Origin: Vibrio sp. 10N.261.45.E2
GTDB lineage: Bacteria > Pseudomonadota > Gammaproteobacteria > Enterobacterales > Vibrionaceae
Length of the DNA stretch: 39,528 bases
NCBI RefSeq assembly: GCF_002875705.1
Contig: NZ_MCZZ01000154.1
Location: 1-39,528, forward strand
Direction of reading: 5' to 3'
This document shows, in pieces, positions 8,332 to 17,373 of this stretch (positions are counted from its first letter, which is position 1; each line of letters starts with the position of its first letter). The translations under genes and the position numbers were made by a program. Below the pieces are notes generated by a model that searched no databases, was not told the DNA's origin, and was given only the letters and a program-made list of their open reading frames with translations.

Positions 8332-10350
8332 ATGAAACTGAACCCAAGACAAGATGAAGCCGTGAAATATGTTTCGGGGCCCTGCTTAGTATTAGCAGGC
8401 GCTGGATCCGGTAAAACACGTGTTATCACTAATAAGATCGCTTACTTGGTTCAAGAGTGTGGCTATAAGGCGCGTAATATTGCAGCCGTAACCTTTACCA
8501 ATAAAGCAGCGCGCGAGATGAAAGAGCGTGTTGGGCAAACTCTTGGGAAGGGTGAATCGAAAGGGCTGATTGTTTCGACCTTTCATACCATGGGTTTAAC
8601 CATCATCCGTCGTGAATACAAAGCGCTGGGCTTGAAAGCGGGTTTCTCTTTGTTTGATGACCAAGACCAGTTGGCGCTATTAAAAGAGCTAACAGAAAGA
8701 CAGATCGATGGTGACAAGGACTTATTACGTGCATTGATGAGTGCGATTTCGAATTGGAAGAATGACATGCTGACGCCAGATCAGGCGAAAGCACGCGCTC
8801 AAGGCGAACAAGAGCAGCTGTTTGCATTCTGTTTTGAGATGTACCAGAAACAGATGAAGGCATACAACGCCCTCGACTTTGATGACTTGATTGCACTGCC
8901 TGTTCTATTACTCAAGACCAATCAAGAAGTGCGCGAGCGTTGGCAGTCACGTATCCGTTATTTATTGGTCGATGAGTATCAAGATACCAACACCAGCCAA
9001 TATGAGTTGGTTCGTTTATTGGTGGGAGAGCGTGGTCGTTTAACGGTGGTAGGCGATGATGACCAATCTATTTACTCGTGGCGTGGTGCAAAACCGCAAA
9101 ACCTGGTGCTGCTAGGTGAGGATTACCCAAACCTTCGTCTGATTAAGCTAGAGCAAAACTACCGCTCAACCAGTCGAATCTTGCGTGCAGCGAACATATT
9201 GATCGCCAATAACCCGCACGTTTATGAGAAGTCTCTATTCTCAGAGATCCCTGACGGTGAAAAGCTTAAGGTCTTGAATGCCAAAAACGAAGAGCACGAA
9301 GCCGAGCGTATTACCGGTGAGATCATCGCGCACAAGTTTTTGAATCGCACAGAATACATAGATTACGCAGTGCTTTACCGTGGTAACCACCAATCTCGTT
9401 TGATTGAAAAAGCACTGATGCAGAACCGTGTGCCTTACAAGATCTCTGGCGGTACCTCTTTCTTTGCTAGAGCAGAAATAAAAGACATCATGGCTTACCT
9501 GCGTGTGTTGGTGAACCCTGATGATGACAACGCCTTCCTACGCATTGTAAACATACCGCGTCGTGAGATTGGTCCGGTGACGCTAGAGAAGCTAGGCAGT
9601 TATGCCAACATGCGTGGCAAGAGCTTGTTTGAAGCGAGCTTTGAGATGGGCTTAGAGCAAACCCTTACAGGCCGGGGCTTAGAGAACTTACGTCGATTTA
9701 CCGATTGGATTGTTCGTATCTCGGATAATGCTGAGCGTGGTAATACTGTAGATGCAGTGCGTTCTTTGGTTCGTGATATTAATTACGAAGATTGGTTGTA
9801 CGAAACCTCAGCGAGCCCGAAAGCCGCTGAAATGCGAATGAAGAACGTCTCTGATCTCTATAGTTGGATTGTGGCCGACCTTGAGGGTGACAACTACGAC
9901 AAAGAAGAGAAAACCCTACGTGAGGTGGTTCAACGTTTAACGCTGCGCGACATGATGGAGCGTGGTGAAGATGATGACGACGCAGACCAAGTTCAGTTAA
10001 TGACATTGCATGCATCGAAAGGCCTAGAGTTCCCATATGTATTTCTGATGGGAGCAGAAGAGGGGATCTTACCGCACCAAACCAGTGTTGATGAAGGCAA
10101 CGTAGAAGAAGAACGTCGTCTTATGTATGTAGGGATTACTCGAGCGCAGAAAGAGCTGACTTTTACTAAGTGTCGTGAGCGTCGTCAATATGGTGAATTG
10201 ATTAAGCCAACACAAAGTCGCTTCCTTGATGAGCTGCCACATGATGATGTGGAATGGGAAAGTGTTAAGAAGCCTCAATCCGCTGAAGAAAGAATGGAAA
10301 AAGGGCAGGCGCACATTGCGAATATTCGTGCGATGTTCAACAAGAAATAA
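8332..10350 (+). CDS. rep: Rep, ATP-dependent 3'-5' DNA helicase
   Basis: Superfamily 1 helicase of 672 residues (E. coli Rep is 673). It helps replication forks pass protein blocks, working with DnaB. Seen in sequence: Q-motif region LNPRQDEAV; Walker A GPCLVLAGAGSGKT (about 17-30); motif II LVDEYQDTN; motif III VVGDDDQSIYSWRGA; motif IV LEQNYRST; motif V LMTLHASKGLEFPYVF; motif VI EEERRLMYVGITRA. I chose the ATG at 8332 (MKLNPRQD), which matches the Rep start MRLNPQQ. An in-frame TTG at 8296 would add 12 unconserved residues. The C terminus lacks the long tail of UvrD, which supports Rep over UvrD. Confidence 0.95.
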   Translation: MKLNPRQDEAVKYVSGPCLVLAGAGSGKTRVITNKIAYLVQECGYKARNIAAVTFTNKAAREMKERVGQTLGKGESKGLIVSTFHTMGLTIIRREYKALGLKAGFSLFDDQDQLALLKELTERQIDGDKDLLRALMSAISNWKNDMLTPDQAKARAQGEQEQLFAFCFEMYQKQMKAYNALDFDDLIALPVLLLKTNQEVRERWQSRIRYLLVDEYQDTNTSQYELVRLLVGERGRLTVVGDDDQSIYSWRGAKPQNLVLLGEDYPNLRLIKLEQNYRSTSRILRAANILIANNPHVYEKSLFSEIPDGEKLKVLNAKNEEHEAERITGEIIAHKFLNRTEYIDYAVLYRGNHQSRLIEKALMQNRVPYKISGGTSFFARAEIKDIMAYLRVLVNPDDDNAFLRIVNIPRREIGPVTLEKLGSYANMRGKSLFEASFEMGLEQTLTGRGLENLRRFTDWIVRISDNAERGNTVDAVRSLVRDINYEDWLYETSASPKAAEMRMKNVSDLYSWIVADLEGDNYDKEEKTLREVVQRLTLRDMMERGEDDDDADQVQLMTLHASKGLEFPYVFLMGAEEGILPHQTSVDEGNVEEERRLMYVGITRAQKELTFTKCRERRQYGELIKPTQSRFLDELPHDDVEWESVKKPQSAEERMEKGQAHIANIRAMFNKK

Positions 10351-10383
10351 GCTTAGCTTTATTTGCACTATATAGAAGCTAAT

Positions 10384-10413
10384 AAAAAAGGTGACCATGA
10401 GGTCACCTTTTTT
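10384..10413. terminator. Bidirectional terminator between rep and cytochrome c5
   Basis: A perfect 13-bp stem: six A, GGTGACC, loop ATGA, GGTCACC, six T. It is symmetrical, so it can end both the plus-strand rep and the minus-strand cytochrome transcripts. Confidence 0.95.
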
Positions 10414-10430
10414 GAATTTGGCATTTTTAA

Positions 10431-10844
10431 TTACAGACCGGCAATCATGTGCTCAATAGCATCTTTGATTTCGTCGTCTGAACAGTCCATACATGAACCT
10501 TTCGCTGGCATCGCATTGAAACCATTGATTGCGTGGTCAGCTAGGATGTCGCGACCTTGAGCAATACGAGGCGCCCAGTCACCAGCATCACCTGTTTTAG
10601 GTGCGCCACTTACGCCAGATGCGTGACAAGCGATACAAAAGGTACCGTAAACTGCTGCGCCATCACGAGGGCCTGTTGGTTCCGCGGCTACTGGCTCGCT
10701 GCCGACTAGGTAAACTTGGCCAACTGGTTTGATGCGTTCAGCAATTGCATCTTGCTCTGCTTCGCTTAGGCCTGCAGCCATTGCGCCAGTTGAAAAGGTT
10801 AAAACTGCGATGACAACGCTTAAAATTCGACGAGACATATCCAT
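10431..10844 (-). CDS. Periplasmic cytochrome c5
   Basis: Small class I c-type cytochrome of 137 residues, exported by an N-terminal signal peptide (SRRILSVVIAVLTFSTGAMA, cleavage before AGLSEAEQ). One haem-binding motif CIACH at residues 70-74 gives the covalent thioethers and the His ligand; Met112 in NAMPAKG is the likely sixth ligand. Cys118 and Cys121 (CMDC) form the extra disulfide typical of cytochrome c5. It probably shuttles electrons to terminal oxidases or peroxidases. The frame is open further upstream, but the residues before 10844 look like untranslated leader. A second ATG at 10838 is equally possible and fits a GTGAG site slightly better. Confidence 0.9.
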   Translation of the reverse strand: MDMSRRILSVVIAVLTFSTGAMAAGLSEAEQDAIAERIKPVGQVYLVGSEPVAAEPTGPRDGAAVYGTFCIACHASGVSGAPKTGDAGDWAPRIAQGRDILADHAINGFNAMPAKGSCMDCSDDEIKDAIEHMIAGL

Positions 10845-11092
10845 TAAACTCACTTTACATTCCCAAGGTAAGTACATGCTTACCAATTTATAGTGTTGGA
10901 AGGGTGTTTTGGCTTTAACCAGCAAAGAGCAACTGTTAAACCAATGTAAATAATGGGTGATTATATCCCGATAAGTTGTTGCAATAAACAACAACTTATA
11001 AGCTGTGGTGGGTTGTAGTACTCAAATAAGGGGTTTATCACATATTAACTGTCGAAAAAGAGACCAAACAGAAAAAAAAGTTAAAAAAGTAC

Positions 11093-11121
11093 TAGACGGC
11101 ATTGGGTGATATACGTATTAT
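11093..11121 (+). promoter_or_regulatory. Putative promoter of the tRNA cluster
   Basis: TAGACG and TATTAT with a 17-bp spacer lie just before tRNA-Arg. The GC-rich stretch after the -10 (CCGCCGACAGGG) resembles the discriminator of growth-rate-controlled stable RNA promoters. The 298 bases from 10845 to 11142 otherwise hold only this and AT-rich sequence. Confidence 0.5.
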
Positions 11122-11142
11122 TCCACTCCGCCGACAGGGCAT

Positions 11143-11219
<77 letters not shown>

Positions 11220-11268
11220 TCCGGTCTCTTACTTCGGTAAGTGAGAAATTGGCAGAAAAGAAATAATG

Positions 11269-11344
11269 GTGGCTATAGCTCAGTTGGTAGAGCCCTGGAT
11301 TGTGATTCCGGTGGTCGCGAGTTCGAATCTCGTTAGCCACCCCA
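11269..11344 (+). tRNA. tRNA-His (GTG), copy 1
   Basis: 76 nt with acceptor arms GTGGCTA and TAGCCAC and anticodon loop TTGTGAT (anticodon GTG). A G directly upstream at 11268 can form the G-1:C73 pair required by histidyl-tRNA synthetase. The CCA end is encoded. Confidence 0.95.
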
Positions 11345-11420
11345 TTCTTTCTTTACAAATTATCGGTAGCTTCGGCTTCCAGTGTTGATTCATTATCCCT
11401 AGAATCGATACAAAACTAGT

Positions 11421-11497
<77 letters not shown>

Positions 11498-11542
11498 CTA
11501 TTTCAATAATCGCTTGTTAAGCGGTTATATAAAAAATTAGTG

Positions 11543-11618
11543 GTGGCTATAGCTCAGTTGGTAGAGCCCTGGATTGTGATTCCGGTGGTCGCGAGTTCGA
11601 ATCTCGTTAGCCACCCCA
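11543..11618 (+). tRNA. tRNA-His (GTG), copy 2
   Basis: Identical over the mature sequence to the copy at 11269, including the preceding G. It begins 274 bases after the first copy and is part of a His-Pro pair duplicated in tandem. Confidence 0.95.
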
Positions 11619-11673
11619 TTAATTTTGGTAGCTTCTTTGAAGTTCCCAGTTTGAGAAATCAAACGAAACGTCT

Positions 11674-11750
<77 letters not shown>

Positions 11751-11756
11751 CCTTAA

Positions 11757-11788
11757 GAAGCCTCGTCAGAAATGACGGGGCTTTTTTA
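11757..11788 (+). terminator. Terminator of the tRNA operon
   Basis: AAGCCTCGTCA pairs with TGACGGGGCTT (one G-T pair) around a GAAA tetraloop, followed by a T-run. It ends the five-tRNA transcript. Confidence 0.9.
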
Positions 11789-11805
11789 CGTCTGAAATGT
11801 AGATA

Positions 11806-11867
11806 GTTTGAGGCCAGAAGGCCGTGGGCTGGATCGCCAGTCCGATCAAATCCCTCTTCACCGACCA
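11806..11867 (+). pseudogene. tRNA-Pro remnant
   Basis: The 3' end is an exact copy of the tRNA-Pro tail (AATCCCTCTTCACCGACCA, 11849-11867), and similarity continues a few bases into the flank. Upstream the match becomes patchy (GTTTG..GCCAGA..GG) and no D-arm or 5' acceptor strand exists, so it cannot fold as a tRNA. It is probably the left-over of a third His-Pro or Pro unit. Confidence 0.75.
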
Positions 11868-11876
11868 CCTTTAAGA

Positions 11877-11906
11877 AAGCTCATCAGAAATGATGAGCTT
11901 TTTTTT
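11877..11906 (+). terminator. Second terminator, copy of the tRNA operon terminator
   Basis: AAGCTCATCA, a GAAA loop and TGATGAGCTT followed by T8. Same layout and loop as the hairpin at 11757, and placed at the same distance behind the tRNA-Pro remnant. Confidence 0.85.
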
Positions 11907-11956
11907 CATCTGTCGATCACTAGGTTGAAACCCTGGGGTTCGCCTGATGTTCAAAG

Positions 11957-12024
11957 AATGTCTCTTCACCAATCACTTAAGAAACCTCAACTAGCCGTCC
12001 GCGTCAGAAATGATGAGGCATTTT
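11957..12024 (+). repeat. Third, more decayed tRNA-Pro tail plus terminator unit
   Basis: AATGTCTCTTCACCAATCAC (11957-11976) matches the tRNA-Pro tail with a few substitutions. It is followed by CTTAAGAA and by GTCAGAAATGATGAGGCATTTT, a damaged version of the terminator. It has no coding or tRNA function that I can see. Confidence 0.6.
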
Positions 12025-12838
12025 ACTCCTGTCGTTTTAGTCTTCTTCAGTTTTTGCTGCTTGTTGTATCGAACCAATCTAGTTCAGCAGTCTCCTTAAG
12101 ATATCTTCAGTTAAACTACCTACTGTAGATAAGAACTCTGCTTACGATTTTCCTCATTATTACGCCTGTATAGAGGTGTTCGTTTTATTAAACCAGAAGA
12201 TCTATATCTAATTTTATATAAATAGCCCGCTTAATAATTCGACATATTAATGGGTTTGGTCTAGAAACTTTTATGAAAAGTGAAGCCTGACCCAAAATTT
12301 GCTTACTAAGGCCTGAATTTAACAGCTTTCTACGCATTTGCCGGTTCAAAAACTCCTCTGATTTATTAAGCCTTTCGTTTCTCTGGTTTGTATTTATCTA
12401 GATAATGGAAATGGTTAAATGTATGGCTAATTTAATACTATCTGGTTGTTTTATTTGTTTAAGTTGGCAAAATCAGCGTTTGTTTCTATAGTGTTAATTG
12501 TTTATTGGAATAATTATTTGTTTTTAGTGACTGGTAGTGAGATCTGCTTTGAAGCACAGGTTTAACTCTACAAGTAAGTAGTAGTAAGGATTTTGTGAGT
12601 ATTTCTTGCCGATAATATAGCTTTGATTTTTCTTACTATATGCTCTTTATGTGAATAGTTATGTGGTGCTTTTGCTTGTTAAGCGTTTAATGTCGACTTT
12701 TTATCCTATTTTTGTTGCTTTTCTGTGAATTATTTGCCAAATTGTCAACCGTATAAAATATCAGAACAATATTCTGGTAAGAATGGATTCAATTTTGCAG
12801 ACAGGGCAGAAAGCTGCCAAAGCAGTAGAGGTCTGGTA
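12025..12838. other. Gene-free AT-rich region upstream of the ABC importer
   Basis: About 800 bases with no credible reading frame, no tRNA-like fold and no strong terminator on either strand. It is much richer in A and T than its neighbours. Just before the ABC operon it contains TATAAAAT (near 12754), a possible -10 box, but I cannot place a matching -35. Space for an unrecognised small RNA exists; I see no clear sign of one. Confidence 0.5.
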
Positions 12839-14566
12839 ATGTCACTTTTAGAAGTAAAAAATCTTCGTATCGAATACCCATCTCGTCATGGAGTTCACGC
12901 CGCAGTTAAATCACTTTCGTTCAACATTGAACGTGGTGAGATTGTTGGTGTTGTAGGCGAGTCTGGTGCAGGTAAATCAACAGTAGGTAATGCTGTGATC
13001 GATTTGCTGAGCCCTCCTGGTCGCATTGCAAGCGGCGAGGTATTTCTGGATGGCGAAAAAGTCTCTGGCTTATCTCCTGAACAGATGCGTTCTGTTCGCG
13101 GCTCAAAGATTGGTTTTATCTTCCAAGATCCAATGACGTCTCTTAACCCTCTATTCACAGTAGAACAGCAGTTAAAAGAAACGATTCACGCCAACATGAA
13201 GGTTTCGGATCAAGAAGCCTACCAACGCTCATTGGACTTGATGAACCAAGTTGGTATCCCGCAACCAGAAAACCGTTTAAAGCAGTATCCACACCAATTC
13301 TCTGGCGGTATGCGTCAGCGTGTTGTTATCGCGATCGCATTGGCAGGTGAACCTGACCTAATCATTGCTGATGAACCAACAACAGCACTGGATGTGTCCA
13401 TCCAAGATCAGATCTTGGGTTTGATTCGCGATCTATGTATCAAGAAGAACGTAGGTTGCATGTTGGTCACGCACGACATGGGTGTGGTATCTAACGTAAC
13501 TGATCGCGTAGCCGTAATGTATCGAGGTGATTTGGTTGAGTTCGGCCCTACAGCTAAAGTGCTAGGTACTCCTGAACACCCATATACACACAGCCTTATC
13601 TCAGCGGTTCCACGTTCAGACCGCAAACTCGATCGTTTCCCTCTTGTTAGCTACATAGAAGAAGCGCACGAGATGGAACCCCTTGACGTTAAAAACCACT
13701 GGTTAGGTCAAAGCCAAGATCACGGTGATTACACTGGCCCATTGTTGAATGTTGAAAATGTAAACCTGCGTTTCACGACTAAAGATTCGTTCTTTGAGAG
13801 CCGTCGCGAGTACGTTCAAGCATCAAACAATGTGAGCTTTGAAGTGCATGAAGGTGAGACATTTGGCTTGGTTGGTGAGTCAGGTTCAGGTAAATCAACG
13901 ATTGCTCGTGTGATTGCAGGCTTATACGCACCCAACTCAGGTAAGGTAACGTTTGAAGGCGTTGACCTGACTGGCCTTAAATCTGAAAAAGAACGTCGCC
14001 CAATGCGCCGTCAAATGCAGATGGTTTTCCAAAACCCTTACACATCAATGAACCCTCGAATGAAGATATTCGACATCATTGCTGAACCTATTCGATTCCA
14101 TAAGCTTACTCGCAACGAAAACGAAACTCGTCAGATCGTGAATGATTTGCTAGAGCACGTTGGCTTAGGCGTAATGGCAGGGGTTAAGTACCCGCACGAA
14201 TTCTCAGGTGGCCAACGTCAGCGTATTTCTATCGCTCGCGCCTTGGCAACTCGTCCTCGTCTTTTGATTTGTGATGAACCAACATCGGCACTGGATGTGT
14301 CGGTACAGGCTCAAATCCTTAACCTACTAAAAGACTTACAAGATGAGCTAAACCTAACCATGCTGTTCATCAGTCACGACTTACCGGTTATTCGCCAAAT
14401 GTGTGATCGTGTTGGTGTGATGCAAATGGGAGAACTATTGGAAGTAGCGCCAACTGAGCAGCTGTTCCAATCACCTCAGCATGAATACAGCAAACAACTG
14501 ATTTCTTTAATGCCTGAATTTACAGGTTTAAGAGAAGAAAAAGCAGTGGCACAAGCCGCGGTATAA
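12839..14566 (+). CDS. Peptide-type ABC importer, fused double ATPase
   Basis: A 575-residue protein with two complete ATP-binding cassettes in one chain, equivalent to DppD plus DppF or to the fused YejF/GsiA type. Cassette 1 (about 1-265): Walker A GESGAGKST, signature FSGGMRQR, Walker B LIIADEPTTALD. Cassette 2 (about 300-560): Walker A GESGSGKST, signature FSGGQRQR, Walker B LLICDEPTSALD. Each is followed by the oligopeptide-type C-terminal region (GTPEHPYTHSLISAVP; SPQHEYSKQLISLMPEF). It drives uptake through the two permeases encoded at 16394 and 17374. The start at 12839 has AGAGG at 12828; the frame is open upstream to 12725 but those residues are not family-like. It is the first gene of the importer unit. 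Confidence 0.92.
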   Translation: MSLLEVKNLRIEYPSRHGVHAAVKSLSFNIERGEIVGVVGESGAGKSTVGNAVIDLLSPPGRIASGEVFLDGEKVSGLSPEQMRSVRGSKIGFIFQDPMTSLNPLFTVEQQLKETIHANMKVSDQEAYQRSLDLMNQVGIPQPENRLKQYPHQFSGGMRQRVVIAIALAGEPDLIIADEPTTALDVSIQDQILGLIRDLCIKKNVGCMLVTHDMGVVSNVTDRVAVMYRGDLVEFGPTAKVLGTPEHPYTHSLISAVPRSDRKLDRFPLVSYIEEAHEMEPLDVKNHWLGQSQDHGDYTGPLLNVENVNLRFTTKDSFFESRREYVQASNNVSFEVHEGETFGLVGESGSGKSTIARVIAGLYAPNSGKVTFEGVDLTGLKSEKERRPMRRQMQMVFQNPYTSMNPRMKIFDIIAEPIRFHKLTRNENETRQIVNDLLEHVGLGVMAGVKYPHEFSGGQRQRISIARALATRPRLLICDEPTSALDVSVQAQILNLLKDLQDELNLTMLFISHDLPVIRQMCDRVGVMQMGELLEVAPTEQLFQSPQHEYSKQLISLMPEFTGLREEKAVAQAAV

Positions 14567-14594
14567 AAATCAGCAGGCTGGAGTTTAGCTTGCT

Positions 14595-14625
14595 AACAAC
14601 AATAAACAGACGCAAATACAACAAC
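14595..14625 (+). promoter_or_regulatory. CA-rich leader of the binding-protein gene
   Basis: The stretch AACAACAATAAACAGACG and the following CAAATACAACAAC in the 94-base gap before the binding-protein gene is almost free of G and T. Such CA-rich leaders are the binding sites of the small RNA GcvB in oppA and dppA mRNAs of enterobacteria. GcvB control here is an inference. Confidence 0.4.
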
Positions 14626-14660
14626 TAGGGATCTGGATTCCCGCATGAAGGAGTTATGCA

Positions 14661-16214
14661 ATGAAAACCATGAAAAGCAAATTAGCAGTAGCTTTAATGG
14701 CAGCTGGCCTAAGCTTTAGTGCAGCAGCAGCAGATATTACCGTTGGCTACGCAGCTGACCCAGTATCACTTGACCCGCACGAGCAGCTGTCTGGTGGCAC
14801 ACTGCAAATGTCTCACATGGTGTTTGACCCTCTAGTACGTTTCACAAAAGAGATGGATTTTGAAGGCCGCCTAGCATCTAGCTGGGAGCGTGTTGATGAA
14901 ACGACTTTCCGTTTCAACCTACGTAAAGGTGTGAAATTCCACTCTGGTAACGAACTGACTGCTGATGATGTTGTGTGGACTTTTGAACGTCTACAAGCTT
15001 CTCCAGACTTTAAGTCTATCTTCACGCCATACGAAAAAATGGTAAAAGTGGATGACTACACAGTTGAGCTAGTATCAAAAGCGGCTTACCCACTAGTACT
15101 ACAAACAGCAACTTACATCTTCCCAATGGACAGCAAGTTCTACTCTGGCCAAACAGCGGAAGGTAAAGACAAGTCTGAGCTAGTTAAGCACGGTAACTCG
15201 TTCGCTTCGACTAACGTTTCAGGTACTGGCCCATTCATCGTAACGCAGCGTGAGCAAGGCGTTAAAGTAACGTTCGAACGTTTCAACGATTACTGGGACA
15301 CAGAAACTGAAGGCAACGTAGACAAGCTAACACTTGTGCCAATCAAAGAAGATGCGACACGTGTTGCAGCACTTCTTTCTGGCGACGTTGATATGATTCA
15401 CCCAGTAGCACCAAACGATCACAAGCGTGTTAAGAACGCTAAGAATATCGATCTGGTAACGCTACCTGGTACTCGTATCATCACGTTCCAAATGAACCAA
15501 AACAGCAACGAAGCACTGAAAGATGTTCGCGTTCGTCAGGCGATTGTTCATGCAATCAACAACGAAGGCATCGTTAAGAAGATCATGAAAGGCTTCGCAA
15601 CCGCTGCTGGTCAGCAAAGTCCAACAGGCTACGCGGGTCACAACGAAGAGCTAGTACCTCGTTACGATCTTAAGAAAGCGAAAGAGCTGATGAAAGAAGC
15701 GGGCTACGAAGATGGCTTTACGCTAACTATGATGGCACCAAACAACCGTTACGTGAACGATGCGAAAGTAGCACAAGCGTCTGCGGCAATGCTGTCTAAG
15801 ATTGGTATCAAAGTTGATCTTAAGACTATGCCTAAAGCACAGTACTGGCCTGAATTTGACCTATGTTCAGCAGACATGATGATGATCGGCTGGCACTCAG
15901 ATACTGAAGATTCAGCGAACTTCAACGAGTTCCTAACAATGACTCGTAACGAAGAGACAGGTCGTGGCCAATACAACTGTTCTGGTTACTCAAACCCAGA
16001 GATGGATGCGATTGTAGAAGCATCTAACACTGAAACTGATCCAGTTAAGCGTTCTAAGATGCTGAAAGGCGTTGAAGCAACACTATACAACGACGCTGCA
16101 TTCGTACCGCTACACTGGCAAAGTGAAGCGTGGGGCGCGAAGTCTAACGTAGGTGCTGCAGACATCGTAAACCCAATGGTTATGCCTTACTTCGGCGACC
16201 TAGTTGTAAAATAA
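14661..16214 (+). CDS. Periplasmic peptide/opine-type substrate-binding protein
   Basis: Solute-binding protein of family 5 (DppA/OppA type), 517 residues. A classical signal peptide (MKTMKSKLAVALMAAGLSFSAAA) is cleaved before ADITVGYAADP. Family features include SLDPHEQLSGGTLQ near the N terminus and YWPEFDLCSADMMMIGWHSD late in the protein. It captures the substrate and delivers it to the permeases; whether that is dipeptides, longer peptides or another compound cannot be told from sequence. A strong Shine-Dalgarno AAGGAG (14647-14652) precedes the ATG. Codon bias is higher than in the permeases, and a hairpin after the gene suggests that it is made in excess over the membrane parts. Confidence 0.92.
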   Translation: MKTMKSKLAVALMAAGLSFSAAAADITVGYAADPVSLDPHEQLSGGTLQMSHMVFDPLVRFTKEMDFEGRLASSWERVDETTFRFNLRKGVKFHSGNELTADDVVWTFERLQASPDFKSIFTPYEKMVKVDDYTVELVSKAAYPLVLQTATYIFPMDSKFYSGQTAEGKDKSELVKHGNSFASTNVSGTGPFIVTQREQGVKVTFERFNDYWDTETEGNVDKLTLVPIKEDATRVAALLSGDVDMIHPVAPNDHKRVKNAKNIDLVTLPGTRIITFQMNQNSNEALKDVRVRQAIVHAINNEGIVKKIMKGFATAAGQQSPTGYAGHNEELVPRYDLKKAKELMKEAGYEDGFTLTMMAPNNRYVNDAKVAQASAAMLSKIGIKVDLKTMPKAQYWPEFDLCSADMMMIGWHSDTEDSANFNEFLTMTRNEETGRGQYNCSGYSNPEMDAIVEASNTETDPVKRSKMLKGVEATLYNDAAFVPLHWQSEAWGAKSNVGAADIVNPMVMPYFGDLVVK

Positions 16215-16231
16215 TCTAGCTTGCTAGAATC

Positions 16232-16257
16232 GAGAGCCTGAAGCTTTTCAGGCTCTC
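16232..16257 (+). other. mRNA-stabilising hairpin after the binding-protein gene
   Basis: A perfect 11-bp stem, GAGAGCCTGAA with TTCAGGCTCTC, and a 4-base loop, 18 bases after the stop and without a T-run. It is typical of 3' protection or processing hairpins in importer operons. Confidence 0.6.
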
Positions 16258-16284
16258 AAATTATTAAGAAATAGATTTAAGTTT

Positions 16285-16325
16285 AGGTATTTAGTCTTCC
16301 TTCAGTCTGGCTAAATACCTTTTTT
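16285..16325 (+). terminator. Internal terminator between binding protein and permease genes
   Basis: AGGTATTTAG and CTAAATACCT form a 10-bp stem around a 16-base loop, followed by T5. It is probably leaky, letting some transcripts continue into the permease genes; otherwise the permeases have their own promoter in the 68 bases that follow. Confidence 0.7.
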
Positions 16326-16393
16326 AAGACTGAATTTTTGTTATCTAGTCGCGGATTTCGACTAGATAGTCATGGATAGATAAGGGGCAAGGA

Positions 16394-17371
16394 ATGGTTA
16401 CGTTTCTGGTCAAGCGCCTGTTTCAGGCACTGATAGTGATGTTTGTGATCAGTTTGGTGGCGTTTGCCATTCAGGATAACCTGGGCGACCCGTTACGTGA
16501 GTTAGTCGGTCAATCTGTTTCAGAATCGGAGCGTCAAGCGCTGCGTGATGAACTCGGCTTAAATGATCCCTTCATTACCAAATACACCCGCTTTGTGAGC
16601 GCAGCTCTACAAGGTGATCTTGGTACTTCATATTTCTTTAAACGCCCTGCTGTGGACGTAATCTTAGATAAGCTGGTGGCGACGCTTGAACTTGTGTTTG
16701 GCGCTTCTCTGATCATCGTTTGTCTGTCGATTCCACTTGGCGTTTATTCTGCAATACACCCAAAAAGCTTCTTCACTAAGCTCGTGATGGCGGGCAGTAG
16801 TATCGGCATCTCTGTGCCTGTTTTCTTAACCGCAATCATGCTGATGTATGTGTTTTCTATTGAACTCGGCTGGCTGCCGTCATTCGGACGTGGTGATACC
16901 GCAAACTGGTTTGGTTGGGAGTCTGGCTTCTTAACGCTAGATGGCCTTGCACACTTAGTACTGCCGAGCATTGCTTTGGCATCTATCATGCTGCCTCTGT
17001 TCATTCGTCTAGTACGCTCTGAAATGCTCGAGGTTCTGAGCTCTGAATACATCAAGTTTGGTAAAGCAAAAGGCTTAGCGCTGAACAAGATTTACTACCA
17101 ACACGCTTTGAAAAACACAATGCTACCTGTACTAACGGTAGGTGGTGTTCAAATCGGTACTATGGTGGCTTACACCATTCTTACTGAAACAGTATTCCAG
17201 TGGCCAGGTACCGGCTTCCTTTTCCTTGAAGCGATTAACCGAGTGGATACTCCACTGATTACCGCATACGTTATCTTCGTTGGCCTGATCTTCGTAGTAA
17301 CGAACACCATTGTTGACCTGCTGTACGGCATCATTAACCCAACAGTGAACATTACAGGGAAAGGAGCATAA
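16394..17371 (+). CDS. ABC importer permease (DppB-type)
   Basis: Inner-membrane permease of 325 residues with the DppB/OppB layout: first helix VKRLFQALIVMFVISLVAFA, a periplasmic segment with GDPLRELVG and DELGLNDPF, and then five more helices. The cytoplasmic coupling (EAA) loop reads EYIKFGKAKGLALNKIYYQH, about residues 217-236, and contacts one cassette of the fused ATPase. It pairs with the next permease, whose start is two bases after this stop, so the two are translationally coupled. The start ATG follows AAGG (16387-16392 region). Confidence 0.93.
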   Translation: MVTFLVKRLFQALIVMFVISLVAFAIQDNLGDPLRELVGQSVSESERQALRDELGLNDPFITKYTRFVSAALQGDLGTSYFFKRPAVDVILDKLVATLELVFGASLIIVCLSIPLGVYSAIHPKSFFTKLVMAGSSIGISVPVFLTAIMLMYVFSIELGWLPSFGRGDTANWFGWESGFLTLDGLAHLVLPSIALASIMLPLFIRLVRSEMLEVLSSEYIKFGKAKGLALNKIYYQHALKNTMLPVLTVGGVQIGTMVAYTILTETVFQWPGTGFLFLEAINRVDTPLITAYVIFVGLIFVVTNTIVDLLYGIINPTVNITGKGA

Positions 17372-17373
17372 TC

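Noticed and set aside
8296..10350. UvrD rather than Rep
   Set aside because: The 672-residue length and the MKLNPRQ start fit Rep; UvrD is about 720 residues with a longer C-terminal tail.
11808..12128. 106-residue plus-strand frame after the tRNAs
   Set aside because: It runs through the tRNA-Pro remnants and terminators, with no ribosome site and no family-like sequence.
12725..12838. Upstream extension of the fused ATPase
   Set aside because: The 38 extra residues do not resemble ABC ATPases, and a good AGAGG site precedes the ATG at 12839.
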